DNA of 41,580 nt from Gammaproteobacteria bacterium (GTDB lineage: Bacteria > Pseudomonadota > Gammaproteobacteria > Berkiellales > Berkiellaceae), in the NCBI GenBank assembly GCA_016191245.1, contig JACPOY010000014.1:1-41580 (forward strand), in the 5' to 3' direction. The notes beneath the pieces are model-generated. The model saw only the letters and a list, made by a program, of their open reading frames with translations. It had not been told where the DNA came from and did not search any database. This document shows positions 35,178-41,580 of the stretch, one piece after another (the stretch's first letter is position 1; each line of letters starts with the position of its first letter). Both the position numbers and the translations under genes were made by a program.

Positions 35178-36270
35178 ATGGGTAATTCTAAAAATAAACA
35201 GGATAAAGCAGCTCGTCAAAGACAATTACAGAGATTGGGTGCTCCGTTAAAAAATGTGAAGGCATTTTTTTATCCTTTAGAAAAGGAAACAGCAGCATTT
35301 ATCGCAGTACTATAATATCAGCGCACTTCGCCATGGAAGAACAAACTTAACAAGAGTATTAGATGAATTGAGATCGACAGAAGAGAGTTTTTTAAAGAGT
35401 TTTTTGTTGATCCCAGCGGATTATCCCAATATTGAAGGATATGATGCACAACATAATCCTTACAAAATCCTGGTAGAAAAATTTAAAGATGACAGTGACA
35501 TGGCGCCTTTAATGGAAATTTTAACTGAGTATTATGCTATTTCAAATACCATCGCAAACAATATTGAACTTTTAAATGAGGCAAGACAATATAAATATAA
35601 GCCTGATTCGCCTGAATATTTAGCATTGTTCTCGAAATTTTTGAATAATTTACCGCAAACCTTAATGCAATGTGAGGTTGGAATGAATCTATTTCATCAA
35701 TTTTCGGAACTCATGAGAACACCAGAAGGGCGTGAGCAAAAAGAGAAAATAAACAAGAAATTAATGGAGCTTGGAATTGATTTGACAATTGACTCGTTTT
35801 TGATTACATGTGCTCAACGTGCACCTCGATATAAACTATTGCTTGAAGAAATAATGAAAATTCAAAATAGAAATATACAAAACCCTGCGTTTGATAATAT
35901 TTTTGAGAAATTTCAAAGCTTGTTCGCAGAAACTGATGATGCTTTGGGGGTAGTGAAAGAAACCATTACGAACATTAATAAGGGTTTACCAGGAAAAGCA
36001 GAAGATAAAGGAAAAGGCAAAGAAAAGGAAAAGTCATATGATTTGCCCGTGAATGAAAGCATGGTACAAGAGTTAAAGGAACATGTAGGTGACACCGGGG
36101 CCAGAAGTGGCAAGCATGAAGCGATTCGTGAGTTCCAACGTTCATCGGATGTATTGGAAGTTGCACGCAAGCATGCCTTTTCCAATTCACGAAGCATGGC
36201 TGTTGTTAAGTCCAAACAATATGAGTGCATGTTAGATGAAATGAAGAAAAAGAAGTTTGGAATGAAATAA
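35178..36270 (+). pseudogene. Dbl-homology (RhoGEF)-like protein, frameshifted
   Basis: A well-placed ribosome binding site (AAGGGGA) precedes an ATG at 35178, but that frame stops at 35315 after 45 codons. The frame shifted by one base is open from 35281 to 36270 without an ATG or GTG before a TTG at 35368, and it already encodes protein-like sequence upstream of that TTG. A single extra base between 35281 and 35312 would explain both. The product has the conserved elements of a DH domain: CR1-like VLDELRSTEESFLKSFLL, CR3-like CAQRAPRYKLLLEEIMK (residues 148-164 from the TTG) and a last helix ending TITNINKG. DH domains activate Rho-family GTPases, which bacteria lack, so an action inside a eukaryotic host is inferred. 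The tail after the domain is charged and Lys-rich. No PH domain is seen. Confidence 0.72.
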
Positions 36271-36275
36271 TGCAT

Positions 36276-36316
36276 AAAAAGGGCTACTCAGCGTTATCTG
36301 AGTGGCCCTTTTTTTT
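36276..36316. terminator. Bidirectional intrinsic terminator
   Basis: GGGCTACTCAG (36281-36291) and CTGAGTGGCCC (36298-36308) form an eleven-pair stem with one wobble and a six-base loop, followed by eight Ts on the plus strand. On the minus strand the stem is followed by a five-T tract (AAAAA at 36276-36280). It ends the RhoGEF-like transcript and, from the other side, the regulator gene, whose stop codon lies inside the left arm. Confidence 0.9.
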
Positions 36317-37219
36317 AGATGATTTTAAACGAGCTAGATTTTCAAATTGCTCTTCAAGTAGAAATTTACAAAGATCTACTAATTGATCTTGAAGAAAAAT
36401 TTTGATGAGAGCTTTTTTGTTTTTAGCACCAAATTTTTCCCTGATATTATTCATTCGATATTTGATGGTATGTACTGATACCGATAACAGTTTGGCAATA
36501 TCCGAATATTGTAATGCTTGGCAAGCAAGCACGATAGTTTTTGCTTCTTCAGCGGTTAAATAGATATCTTGATATTTTCTTTTAAGAAAAATTTTGTCAA
36601 TGGGCATGCTTTCAAGAAAGCTTTGTTTCTTTTGATATTCAAGTCCTAAGAAATGTGGATTAGAAAATTCTTTGCTCTTGGGCGCTGGGATCTTGAATGC
36701 ATCATTTTCAGCTTTTTGAATGAGATCTTGAGCGACGTTGTTAAAATAGTGGCAAAAATGTTGAAATATATCGACATTAAAAAGTAATTTTTGATAAATA
36801 TGATCCTGGTTTTTTTTAAACCCAAAACAATAAGTTTCAATGCTTTCATTAAAAACCCAGGTAAGATAGAGAAAATGAGAATAATTATATTTTTGCTGAG
36901 CTAGTATACCAATTTTGCAAGATTGATGATCGGATTTGCATCCATCCCAGGTACTGACAATAAAATTTTTACCCCGAAAAGCTTCTGGAAAATTTACTAT
37001 TTCATGTTGGTAATGCTTAATTGTAAAATAATCTTTTACCCAATTTTCATTAGTACAGAGCAATAACCGTTTTCCCTCACGTGGTCCCTTGTAATATGAA
37101 CGTATAAAATAAAAAAAATCAGCATCAAAGTATTGAAATATCGGAGCGCAAATGTTTCTGACTTCATCTGCAAGTAGAATAGAGCTATGTGATTCAAAAT
37201 TTATTAATGGTTTTTCCAT
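36284..37219 (-). CDS. LuxR-type transcriptional regulator
   Basis: A 311-residue regulator with a C-terminal LuxR/NarL helix-turn-helix at about residues 220-272, YLTAEEAKTIVLACQALQYS then DIAKLLSVSVHTIKYRMNNI. The 200-residue N-terminal part has no receiver-domain motif and I do not recognise it; it could be a ligand-sensing domain of the autoinducer-binding or PAS type. It follows the FabH-like gene by 12 bases on the same strand, so the two are probably cotranscribed. The proximity to a fatty-acyl condensing enzyme raises the idea of a lipid-derived signal, which is a guess. Confidence 0.82.
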   Translation of the reverse strand: MEKPLINFESHSSILLADEVRNICAPIFQYFDADFFYFIRSYYKGPREGKRLLLCTNENWVKDYFTIKHYQHEIVNFPEAFRGKNFIVSTWDGCKSDHQSCKIGILAQQKYNYSHFLYLTWVFNESIETYCFGFKKNQDHIYQKLLFNVDIFQHFCHYFNNVAQDLIQKAENDAFKIPAPKSKEFSNPHFLGLEYQKKQSFLESMPIDKIFLKRKYQDIYLTAEEAKTIVLACQALQYSDIAKLLSVSVHTIKYRMNNIREKFGAKNKKALIKIFLQDQLVDLCKFLLEEQFENLARLKSSKKKGHSDNAE

Positions 37220-37231
37220 AAATGAAGATGA

Positions 37232-38362
37232 TTACTGTTTCCTTACCACGATACTGCCAATCGAATATCCTGCTCCAAATGAGCAAATCAAACCTAAATC
37301 ACCTTTCTTGAGATCTTCACGATGATGATGAAAAGCAATAATAGAGCCCGCAGAAGCGGTATTAGCATATTGATTTAAAATAATAGGTGCTTCAAGAGGA
37401 TTAGCTTCTCTTCCTAATATCTTTTTAATGATAAGTTCGTTCATATTAATATTAGCTTGATGGAGCCAGTATCTACTTACATCACTTGGTTGAAGATTGA
37501 GTTCAGCAAGATGTGCCAAAATATGTTCTTCTACCATCGGGATCACTTCTTTGAATACTTTACGACCATTTTGTTTAAAACAATATCGTGGATTAGGATC
37601 ATTGGTTCCCACTTCAGCGTGATTTAAAAAGCCGCTGTTGTTGCGGATATTATTTGAAAAAGATGTCAGTAATTTGGTACCAATAATCTCAAATCCTGGG
37701 CGCTTAATGGTATCTGCTCTTTCAATGACCATCGCCGTACAGATATCACCGAAGATAAAATGAGAATCTCGGTCACGAAAATTAATATGACCTGATGGAA
37801 TTTCAGGATTAACAACGACGATACATTTGTTTTGATTGTTTGCCAGAGCATTATAAGCGTTGACGATACCGAATGTAGTTGATGAACAAGCAACATTCAT
37901 ATCATAACCATATCCAGACATGCCAAGCGCATGTTGGATTTCCATCGCCATACCAGGATAAGACCTTTGCATATTAGCGCAAGACACTATCAAACCATCA
38001 ACTTCTTGCGGTGTCTTTTGTGCATAATCCAAAGCTTGATGGATAGCCCTACAAGCCATTTCACATTGCAAAGAAGGTTCATCATCAGCACGAGGTGTTA
38101 ACGAGGGACGCATTCTTTTGGGATCTAAGATCCCAGTTTTATCAACGACATAACGATTTAATATGCCAGAGGCTTTCTCTATAAAACTGACGCTGGAATA
38201 TTCTAAAGCTTGCAGCTCACCCTTTTGGATAGCATCACGATGTTGATGATTATAGTCGTCTACATAAGTGTTAAAACTTTGAACTAATTCTTCATTCGAA
38301 ATTTTATGGGGCGGGAGATATAGTCCCGTTCCTGAAATGACGATGGGCAAGCCCGTGGCCAT
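37232..38362 (-). CDS. Beta-ketoacyl-ACP synthase III (FabH-like)
   Basis: A 376-residue thiolase-fold condensing enzyme. The Cys-His-Asn triad is complete: C159 in NVACSSTTFG, H301 in WLHQANINMN and N334 in QYANTASAGS. It is longer than classical FabH (about 320 residues), with an insert around residues 30-70, like the Pseudomonas and Legionella FabH homologues that take longer acyl-CoA starters. A strong ribosome binding site, AAGGAG, is six bases before the ATG. It is the first gene of a unit with the LuxR-type regulator. It may prime fatty acids or make a specialised 3-oxoacyl product; the sequence does not decide. Confidence 0.88.
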   Translation of the reverse strand: MATGLPIVISGTGLYLPPHKISNEELVQSFNTYVDDYNHQHRDAIQKGELQALEYSSVSFIEKASGILNRYVVDKTGILDPKRMRPSLTPRADDEPSLQCEMACRAIHQALDYAQKTPQEVDGLIVSCANMQRSYPGMAMEIQHALGMSGYGYDMNVACSSTTFGIVNAYNALANNQNKCIVVVNPEIPSGHINFRDRDSHFIFGDICTAMVIERADTIKRPGFEIIGTKLLTSFSNNIRNNSGFLNHAEVGTNDPNPRYCFKQNGRKVFKEVIPMVEEHILAHLAELNLQPSDVSRYWLHQANINMNELIIKKILGREANPLEAPIILNQYANTASAGSIIAFHHHREDLKKGDLGLICSFGAGYSIGSIVVRKQ

Positions 38363-38382
38363 ATTTTGCTCCTTGGAGGCTT

Positions 38383-38413
38383 AAAAAGGTAACTCAGCTT
38401 AATTTTTCTGAGT
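38383..38413 (-). terminator. Possible weak terminator after the HPt-like gene
   Basis: ACTCAG (38392-38397) and CTGAGT (38408-38413) form a short stem with a ten-base loop; on the minus strand it is followed after a few bases by TTTTT (AAAAA at 38383-38387). It lies between the HPt-like gene and the FabH-like gene and could separate their transcripts. The stem is short, so confidence is limited. Confidence 0.35.
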
Positions 38414-38472
38414 ATAACGCAAGCAATGGCCTCTCATAAATCTTTCGAAGAAACAAAGTTAATTAACTATGT

Positions 38473-38865
38473 TTATAAGTACTCTAGCTCTCGTTCTCCT
38501 AATTTCTTTTTAGCTGATTTCAAACGTTCAAGTTCTTCTTTTACAGACTTAAATTGCTTTTCAAGCATCAAAGCAAGCTGCGGCAAAGCTTCAAGACGGA
38601 ACTCTTGCGTTGCAATCTCAAGAGTAAGGCAACAATGGGAAAAAGTGATTGCGCCAATATCTATGCTGCGTAGCCGTAGTTCACGTGCTGCCGCAGTAAA
38701 ATTAGCAATATTTGATTCCTCAAGTGCCTTATATAGATTCGCTATTTTCCTCCTAGCATCATGTAAATAGATGTCTATGAGTTCAGCTATCTCTTTATGG
38801 AATAGTTGTTGTAAGTCCTTTAAGTATGAGAGTTTGATGATGTTGGAAGGATCCAAATCTCTCAT
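38473..38865 (-). CDS. HPt-like domain protein without the phospho-accepting histidine
   Basis: A 130-residue helical protein laid out like a histidine phosphotransfer domain. Residues 59-83, read as AARELRLRSIDIGA and then FSHCCLTLE, align with the canonical A-H-x-L-K-G-S-S-x-x-x-G-A and LS..C..LE elements, including the final Gly-Ala and the Cys and Leu-Glu positions. The phosphorylated His is replaced by Arg (R61) and the Lys-Gly after it by Arg-Leu. It cannot carry a phosphoryl group in the normal way and may act as a receiver-binding decoy. The last 30 residues form a Lys/Glu-rich coiled coil. No kinase or response regulator is adjacent. A non-HPt four-helix protein is the alternative. 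Confidence 0.62.
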   Translation of the reverse strand: MRDLDPSNIIKLSYLKDLQQLFHKEIAELIDIYLHDARRKIANLYKALEESNIANFTAAARELRLRSIDIGAITFSHCCLTLEIATQEFRLEALPQLALMLEKQFKSVKEELERLKSAKKKLGERELEYL

Positions 38866-39164
38866 GATGCGTACCTATCACCCTTATATATTATTATTCT
38901 CAGTCGGTGGACCAATATTATAGTGTATATACACAAATTTAGGTACTATCCCCCCGTTACTACCGTTTATCCAAGAAAGATTGACCCCGAGCAAGGTTAA
39001 AATTAAAAATAGGAAATATTGGGAATTCAAAAGTTGCGCGCAAGGTTAGCAAGTACTGATTATATGTGCAAGTACCCAGTTTTGAGCTATAATATGTTTA
39101 CATACTGACTAATTTTTGGTACGATTTCAATCTTAAACTTTGGTTATAAATACAAGAGCAAACT
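38866..39164. other. Intergenic region between divergent genes, with a palindrome
   Basis: No gene is supported in this 299-base gap. It contains a perfect 12-bp palindrome, GTGTATATACAC, at 38923-38934, placed about 60 bases upstream of the HPt-like gene start, where it could be an operator. GCAAGTAC occurs twice between 39050 and 39080, and AAGGTTA twice between 38990 and 39045. The promoter of the rightward gene is listed separately. Confidence 0.5.
39097..39125 (+). promoter_or_regulatory. Predicted promoter of the short ankyrin-like gene
   Basis: TTTACA at 39097-39102 and TACGAT at 39120-39125 are spaced by 17 bases, matching five and four positions of the sigma-70 hexamers. Transcription would start near 39132, about 33 bases before the ATG. 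A perfect TATAAT at 39088-39093 is an alternative -10 but has only a poor -35. Confidence 0.4.
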
Positions 39165-39524
39165 ATGACCGACACATTTCACCCTTACTCAAGACGCCCT
39201 TTAATGGATGCACTTACTAAAGTGGCTGAAGATTATAAATGTCGGGGAAAAATAGCAGGCCAACCCCCTTTACCAAAAGCAAAAGCAAAATTTGGACACA
39301 ATGAAATATTGGTAATCCAAACAATGATGGGTGATGCTGAAGGTGCTCATTTGAATTTAGAACTAGGGGCAGATGCTAATTTTCAAGTTAACAAAAAAAC
39401 CATTTCTCGTTTAGCAAAAGCATTTGATCGTCTCTATAAAACCAATATGGCGAATACTCTTGTAGAATATGGCGCCGAACCTACGCCTCCTAAAAAGCGT
39501 GGTCCGACAAAAACAACTGGCTAA
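39165..39524 (+). CDS. Short protein with ankyrin-like segments
   Basis: A 119-residue protein with no signal peptide. MMGDAEGAHLNLELGADANFQ and MANTLVEYGAEPTP resemble the second halves of ankyrin repeats (L..GAD.N and LVEYGAEP), so this may be a minimal or eroded ankyrin protein. The N-terminus is basic and Pro-rich, and the C-terminus ends with a Lys/Pro/Thr-rich tail. The start has no strong ribosome binding site but follows a plausible promoter. It overlaps the convergent membrane-protein gene by four bases. Function unknown. Confidence 0.6.
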   Translation: MTDTFHPYSRRPLMDALTKVAEDYKCRGKIAGQPPLPKAKAKFGHNEILVIQTMMGDAEGAHLNLELGADANFQVNKKTISRLAKAFDRLYKTNMANTLVEYGAEPTPPKKRGPTKTTG

Positions 39525-40390
39525 AAATTTAACTTATCTTCTCTAGATTTATCCGTTGATTCTTTTTTCGGTTCAATAATTTTAATATTCAGTTTTGGTT
39601 TCGATGGCGCTATGGCAATATGGCGACTTTGCAAATCATATTTTTGTGCTAATAATAATGCAAAAGACCACGGTCCAATGATTAATAACAATACTTGCGC
39701 GATGCCTTCTAGCACCCATGGCGATACTTCTTTTAATGAATGAAAATATCCTGTTGCCATATAAGAAAACTTAGATAAAAAAACCAATAATAAAATAGCA
39801 TATAAGCTAAAAATAAATGTACGAATATAATAACCTTTTACCATTTGTTCGCTGTTCTCGACTGCATCGTTAGCATTTTGTTCATCTGTGAACACAAGAA
39901 TAGGGGCTACAATTTTTGTTACAAATGCCCCAAAAACGAAAAATACAGACAAAGCCGACCAGGCGAGTATAAGCGTTATCGGTAAACCCTTCATTGCTAA
40001 TAAAAAATAACCCCCAATACAGATTAAAAACACAATGCCCGGAAAAACGAGCATGGAAAAAAAACAACCCATTAAGCTCAAAAATCGCGTAGCGGTGTAG
40101 AAAAATAGTTTTTTATAATCTATCGGGGTTTCTTTGCCAACCGCATCCTGTATGCAAATGAGGGTACCAAACAAAGGCAGAAGAATGAGTGTGGCAAAGG
40201 CTGCTACTTGGATATGCAAGTGCGCATATTGCTTGGGAAAAAGCACATCACCAAAACGCATAAAATCATATATTAACAGCAACAATAAGCTCACAGGCAT
40301 CACTTTCATCAAACTGATGCGATACAGATGGCACACTGTTTTGATAAAAGTTTTGTCATCCACGGCTTGAGAAAAGGGAAAAATTGCCAT
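39521..40390 (-). CDS. Polytopic inner-membrane protein of unknown function
   Basis: A 289-residue protein with about six hydrophobic segments, near residues 30-45, 65-85, 105-135, 140-170, 190-210 and 225-250, and a charged cytosolic C-terminal tail rich in Lys and Glu. It resembles the BPSS1780-like or DUF975-like group of small membrane proteins by layout, but I cannot assign it. The ATG at 40390 is preferred to a GTG two codons upstream because GGGGTG precedes it at a good distance. It is divergent from purU. Confidence 0.7.
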   Translation of the reverse strand: MAIFPFSQAVDDKTFIKTVCHLYRISLMKVMPVSLLLLLIYDFMRFGDVLFPKQYAHLHIQVAAFATLILLPLFGTLICIQDAVGKETPIDYKKLFFYTATRFLSLMGCFFSMLVFPGIVFLICIGGYFLLAMKGLPITLILAWSALSVFFVFGAFVTKIVAPILVFTDEQNANDAVENSEQMVKGYYIRTFIFSLYAILLLVFLSKFSYMATGYFHSLKEVSPWVLEGIAQVLLLIIGPWSFALLLAQKYDLQSRHIAIAPSKPKLNIKIIEPKKESTDKSREDKLNF

Positions 40391-40513
40391 AGTCACCCCA
40401 TGATCGAATCTTTATATAAAAGCATAGATGCAGATCGACCCTAGTACCTATGTTAAAATACGGTTTCTTCAGTGGATATATTTATACATCATACTAACTA
40501 AATTGGTGGAGAC

Positions 40514-41392
40514 ATGAAATTAGCTGATCGTTCTACGGTGGCAAGATTACTGATTACCTGCCCAGATAGGCCAGGCATTATTGCCCAAGTGACTACTTTT
40601 TTGAAAGATCATGGGGCCAATATTACCGATCTTGATCAGCATTCAAGTGATCCTGAAAATGGATCTTTCTTCATGCGTCTAGAATTTCAAACTCCCCATT
40701 TAGATATTTCGAGTAAAACGCTTGAAGAGAAGTTTGGAAATGAAGTAGGCACCCCTTTTAATATGGATTGGCAAATACATTATGCTGCTAATTTAAAAAG
40801 AATGGCGTTATTTGTTTCAAAATATGATCATGCGTTTTTAGAAGTGTTATGGCGTTGGTCCAGACAAGAATTACCCATCACCATCCCTTTTATCATTTCA
40901 AATCACCCAGATTTAAAAGGGGCAGCAGAACATTTCAAAGTGCCTTTTCATCATATCCCCGTTACAGCTAATACGAAATCACAAGCCGAAGAACAGATGT
41001 TAGCGTTATGTGAAAATAAAGTGGATGGTATTATTTTAGCCCGATATATGCAAATTCTATCTGATAAATTTATTCAACATTATCCAAGTAAAATTATTAA
41101 CATTCATCATTCATTTTTACCTGCATTCGTTGGTGCCAATCCTTATCAGCAAGCTTATGATAAAGGCGTCAAGTTAATTGGAGCAACCGCGCACTATGTG
41201 ACCAAAGACTTGGATATGGGGCCCATTATTGCGCAAGATGTGGTACGCGTAAACCATCGACTGAATGTGGAAGAGTTACGTGAACTTGGACAATATGTTG
41301 AAAGAACGGTATTAGCACGAGCAATAAAGTCTCATGTTGAAGACAGAATTATTGTTGATGGTAATAAAACGGTTGTGTTTTCGTTGGATTGA
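40514..41392 (+). CDS. purU: Formyltetrahydrofolate deformylase
   Basis: A 292-residue enzyme that hydrolyses 10-formyl-THF to formate and THF, feeding purine synthesis and balancing one-carbon pools. An N-terminal ACT domain (LLITCPDRPGIIAQVTTFL, about residues 12-85) is followed by a formyltransferase fold. The catalytic Asn, His and Asp are in IINIHHSFLPAF and GATAHYVTKDLDMGPII. GGTGGAGAC lies just before the ATG. Length and motifs are those of the family; nothing unusual. Confidence 0.96.
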   Translation: MKLADRSTVARLLITCPDRPGIIAQVTTFLKDHGANITDLDQHSSDPENGSFFMRLEFQTPHLDISSKTLEEKFGNEVGTPFNMDWQIHYAANLKRMALFVSKYDHAFLEVLWRWSRQELPITIPFIISNHPDLKGAAEHFKVPFHHIPVTANTKSQAEEQMLALCENKVDGIILARYMQILSDKFIQHYPSKIINIHHSFLPAFVGANPYQQAYDKGVKLIGATAHYVTKDLDMGPIIAQDVVRVNHRLNVEELRELGQYVERTVLARAIKSHVEDRIIVDGNKTVVFSLD

Positions 41393-41580
41393 GAATAGAA
41401 CTGACATCCCCCACTTACTTCGTTCGTTGCCCCCTGTCAAAGCATACCCTTATACATAAGTATGGGGGTATCATTTCATGCCCCTAAAAATAGGCCACGC
41501 TATAGCAAAGTCTCTCATCCTTTGTATTCCTATCCACATTGTTTGTGGTCCAGGCTCACCATCATTTTTCCTTCCTAAAA
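41393..41580. other. Intergenic tail after purU
   Basis: No gene is supported in the last 188 bases. An imperfect palindrome around ATACCC (41444-41449) and GGGTAT (41466-41471), with CTTATACATAAG at its centre, could form a stem-loop downstream of purU. TGACA and TGTCA flank a C-rich stretch before it. There is no clear T-tract, so I do not call a terminator. Confidence 0.35.

Noticed and set aside
35305..35318. Programmed +1 frameshift at CTA TAA in the RhoGEF-like gene, as in prfB
   Set aside because: There is no Shine-Dalgarno-like stimulator at the right distance, and slippage of the CTA-decoding tRNA onto TAT would mispair; mutation or read error is simpler.
35317..35370. Independent start of the RhoGEF-like gene at the TTG at 35368
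   Set aside because: It has no ribosome binding site, and the first conserved helix of the domain begins upstream of it; a frameshift fits better.

Overview
The window looks like a chromosomal segment of an AT-rich gammaproteobacterium, probably an intracellular or protist-associated member of the Legionellales (Legionella, Coxiella or Berkiella-like). This is inferred from base composition, a complete gamma-type his operon with HisB and HisIE fusions, ankyrin-repeat and other eukaryote-like proteins, a CHLPS-like alpha/beta hydrolase and large autotransporters. No rRNA, tRNA, CRISPR array or phage module was seen.

Layout: (1) 331-4245, two large effector-like genes, one unrecognised with a disordered tail and one with ankyrin repeats. 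(2) 4361-11694, a TrpR-family regulator followed by hisG-D-C-B-H-A-F-IE, nearly all with overlapping start and stop codons; a consensus-like promoter and a perfect inverted repeat precede it. (3) 11872-14291, a CHLPS-like alpha/beta hydrolase and a helical protein of unknown function. (4) 14295-19604, a glycan cluster: methyltransferase, GT-C-type membrane protein, two CDP-tyvelose/paratose-type epimerases separated by a long perfect palindrome, and a DPM-synthase-like GT2. (5) 19712-21651, a small secreted cysteine-containing protein and a TPR-sulfotransferase. (6) 21676-23415, a field of GC-rich palindromic repeats, one of which encodes the C-terminus of a BioF-like enzyme and another of which was split by a 240-bp element with terminal inverted repeats and a 9-bp target duplication. 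(7) 23445-32554, a lipoprotein hydrolase and three consecutive autotransporter-type outer-membrane proteins; the last carries an 11-G tract in its coding sequence. (8) 32596-35007, a thioesterase, a sodium:solute symporter and a HicA-like protein. (9) 35178-36270, a gene encoding a Dbl-homology (RhoGEF)-like domain, interrupted by an apparent single-base frameshift. (10) 36284-41392, a LuxR-type regulator and a FabH-like synthase in one unit, an HPt-like protein without its phospho-accepting His, a short ankyrin-like protein, a membrane protein and purU.

The leads I rate highest are the bacterial DH/RhoGEF-like gene with its frameshift, the poly-G tract at which gain or loss of one G gives a near-immediate stop, and the nested palindrome/element insertion whose history can be read from the sequence. 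The his operon, purU, bioF and the symporter are ordinary housekeeping functions.
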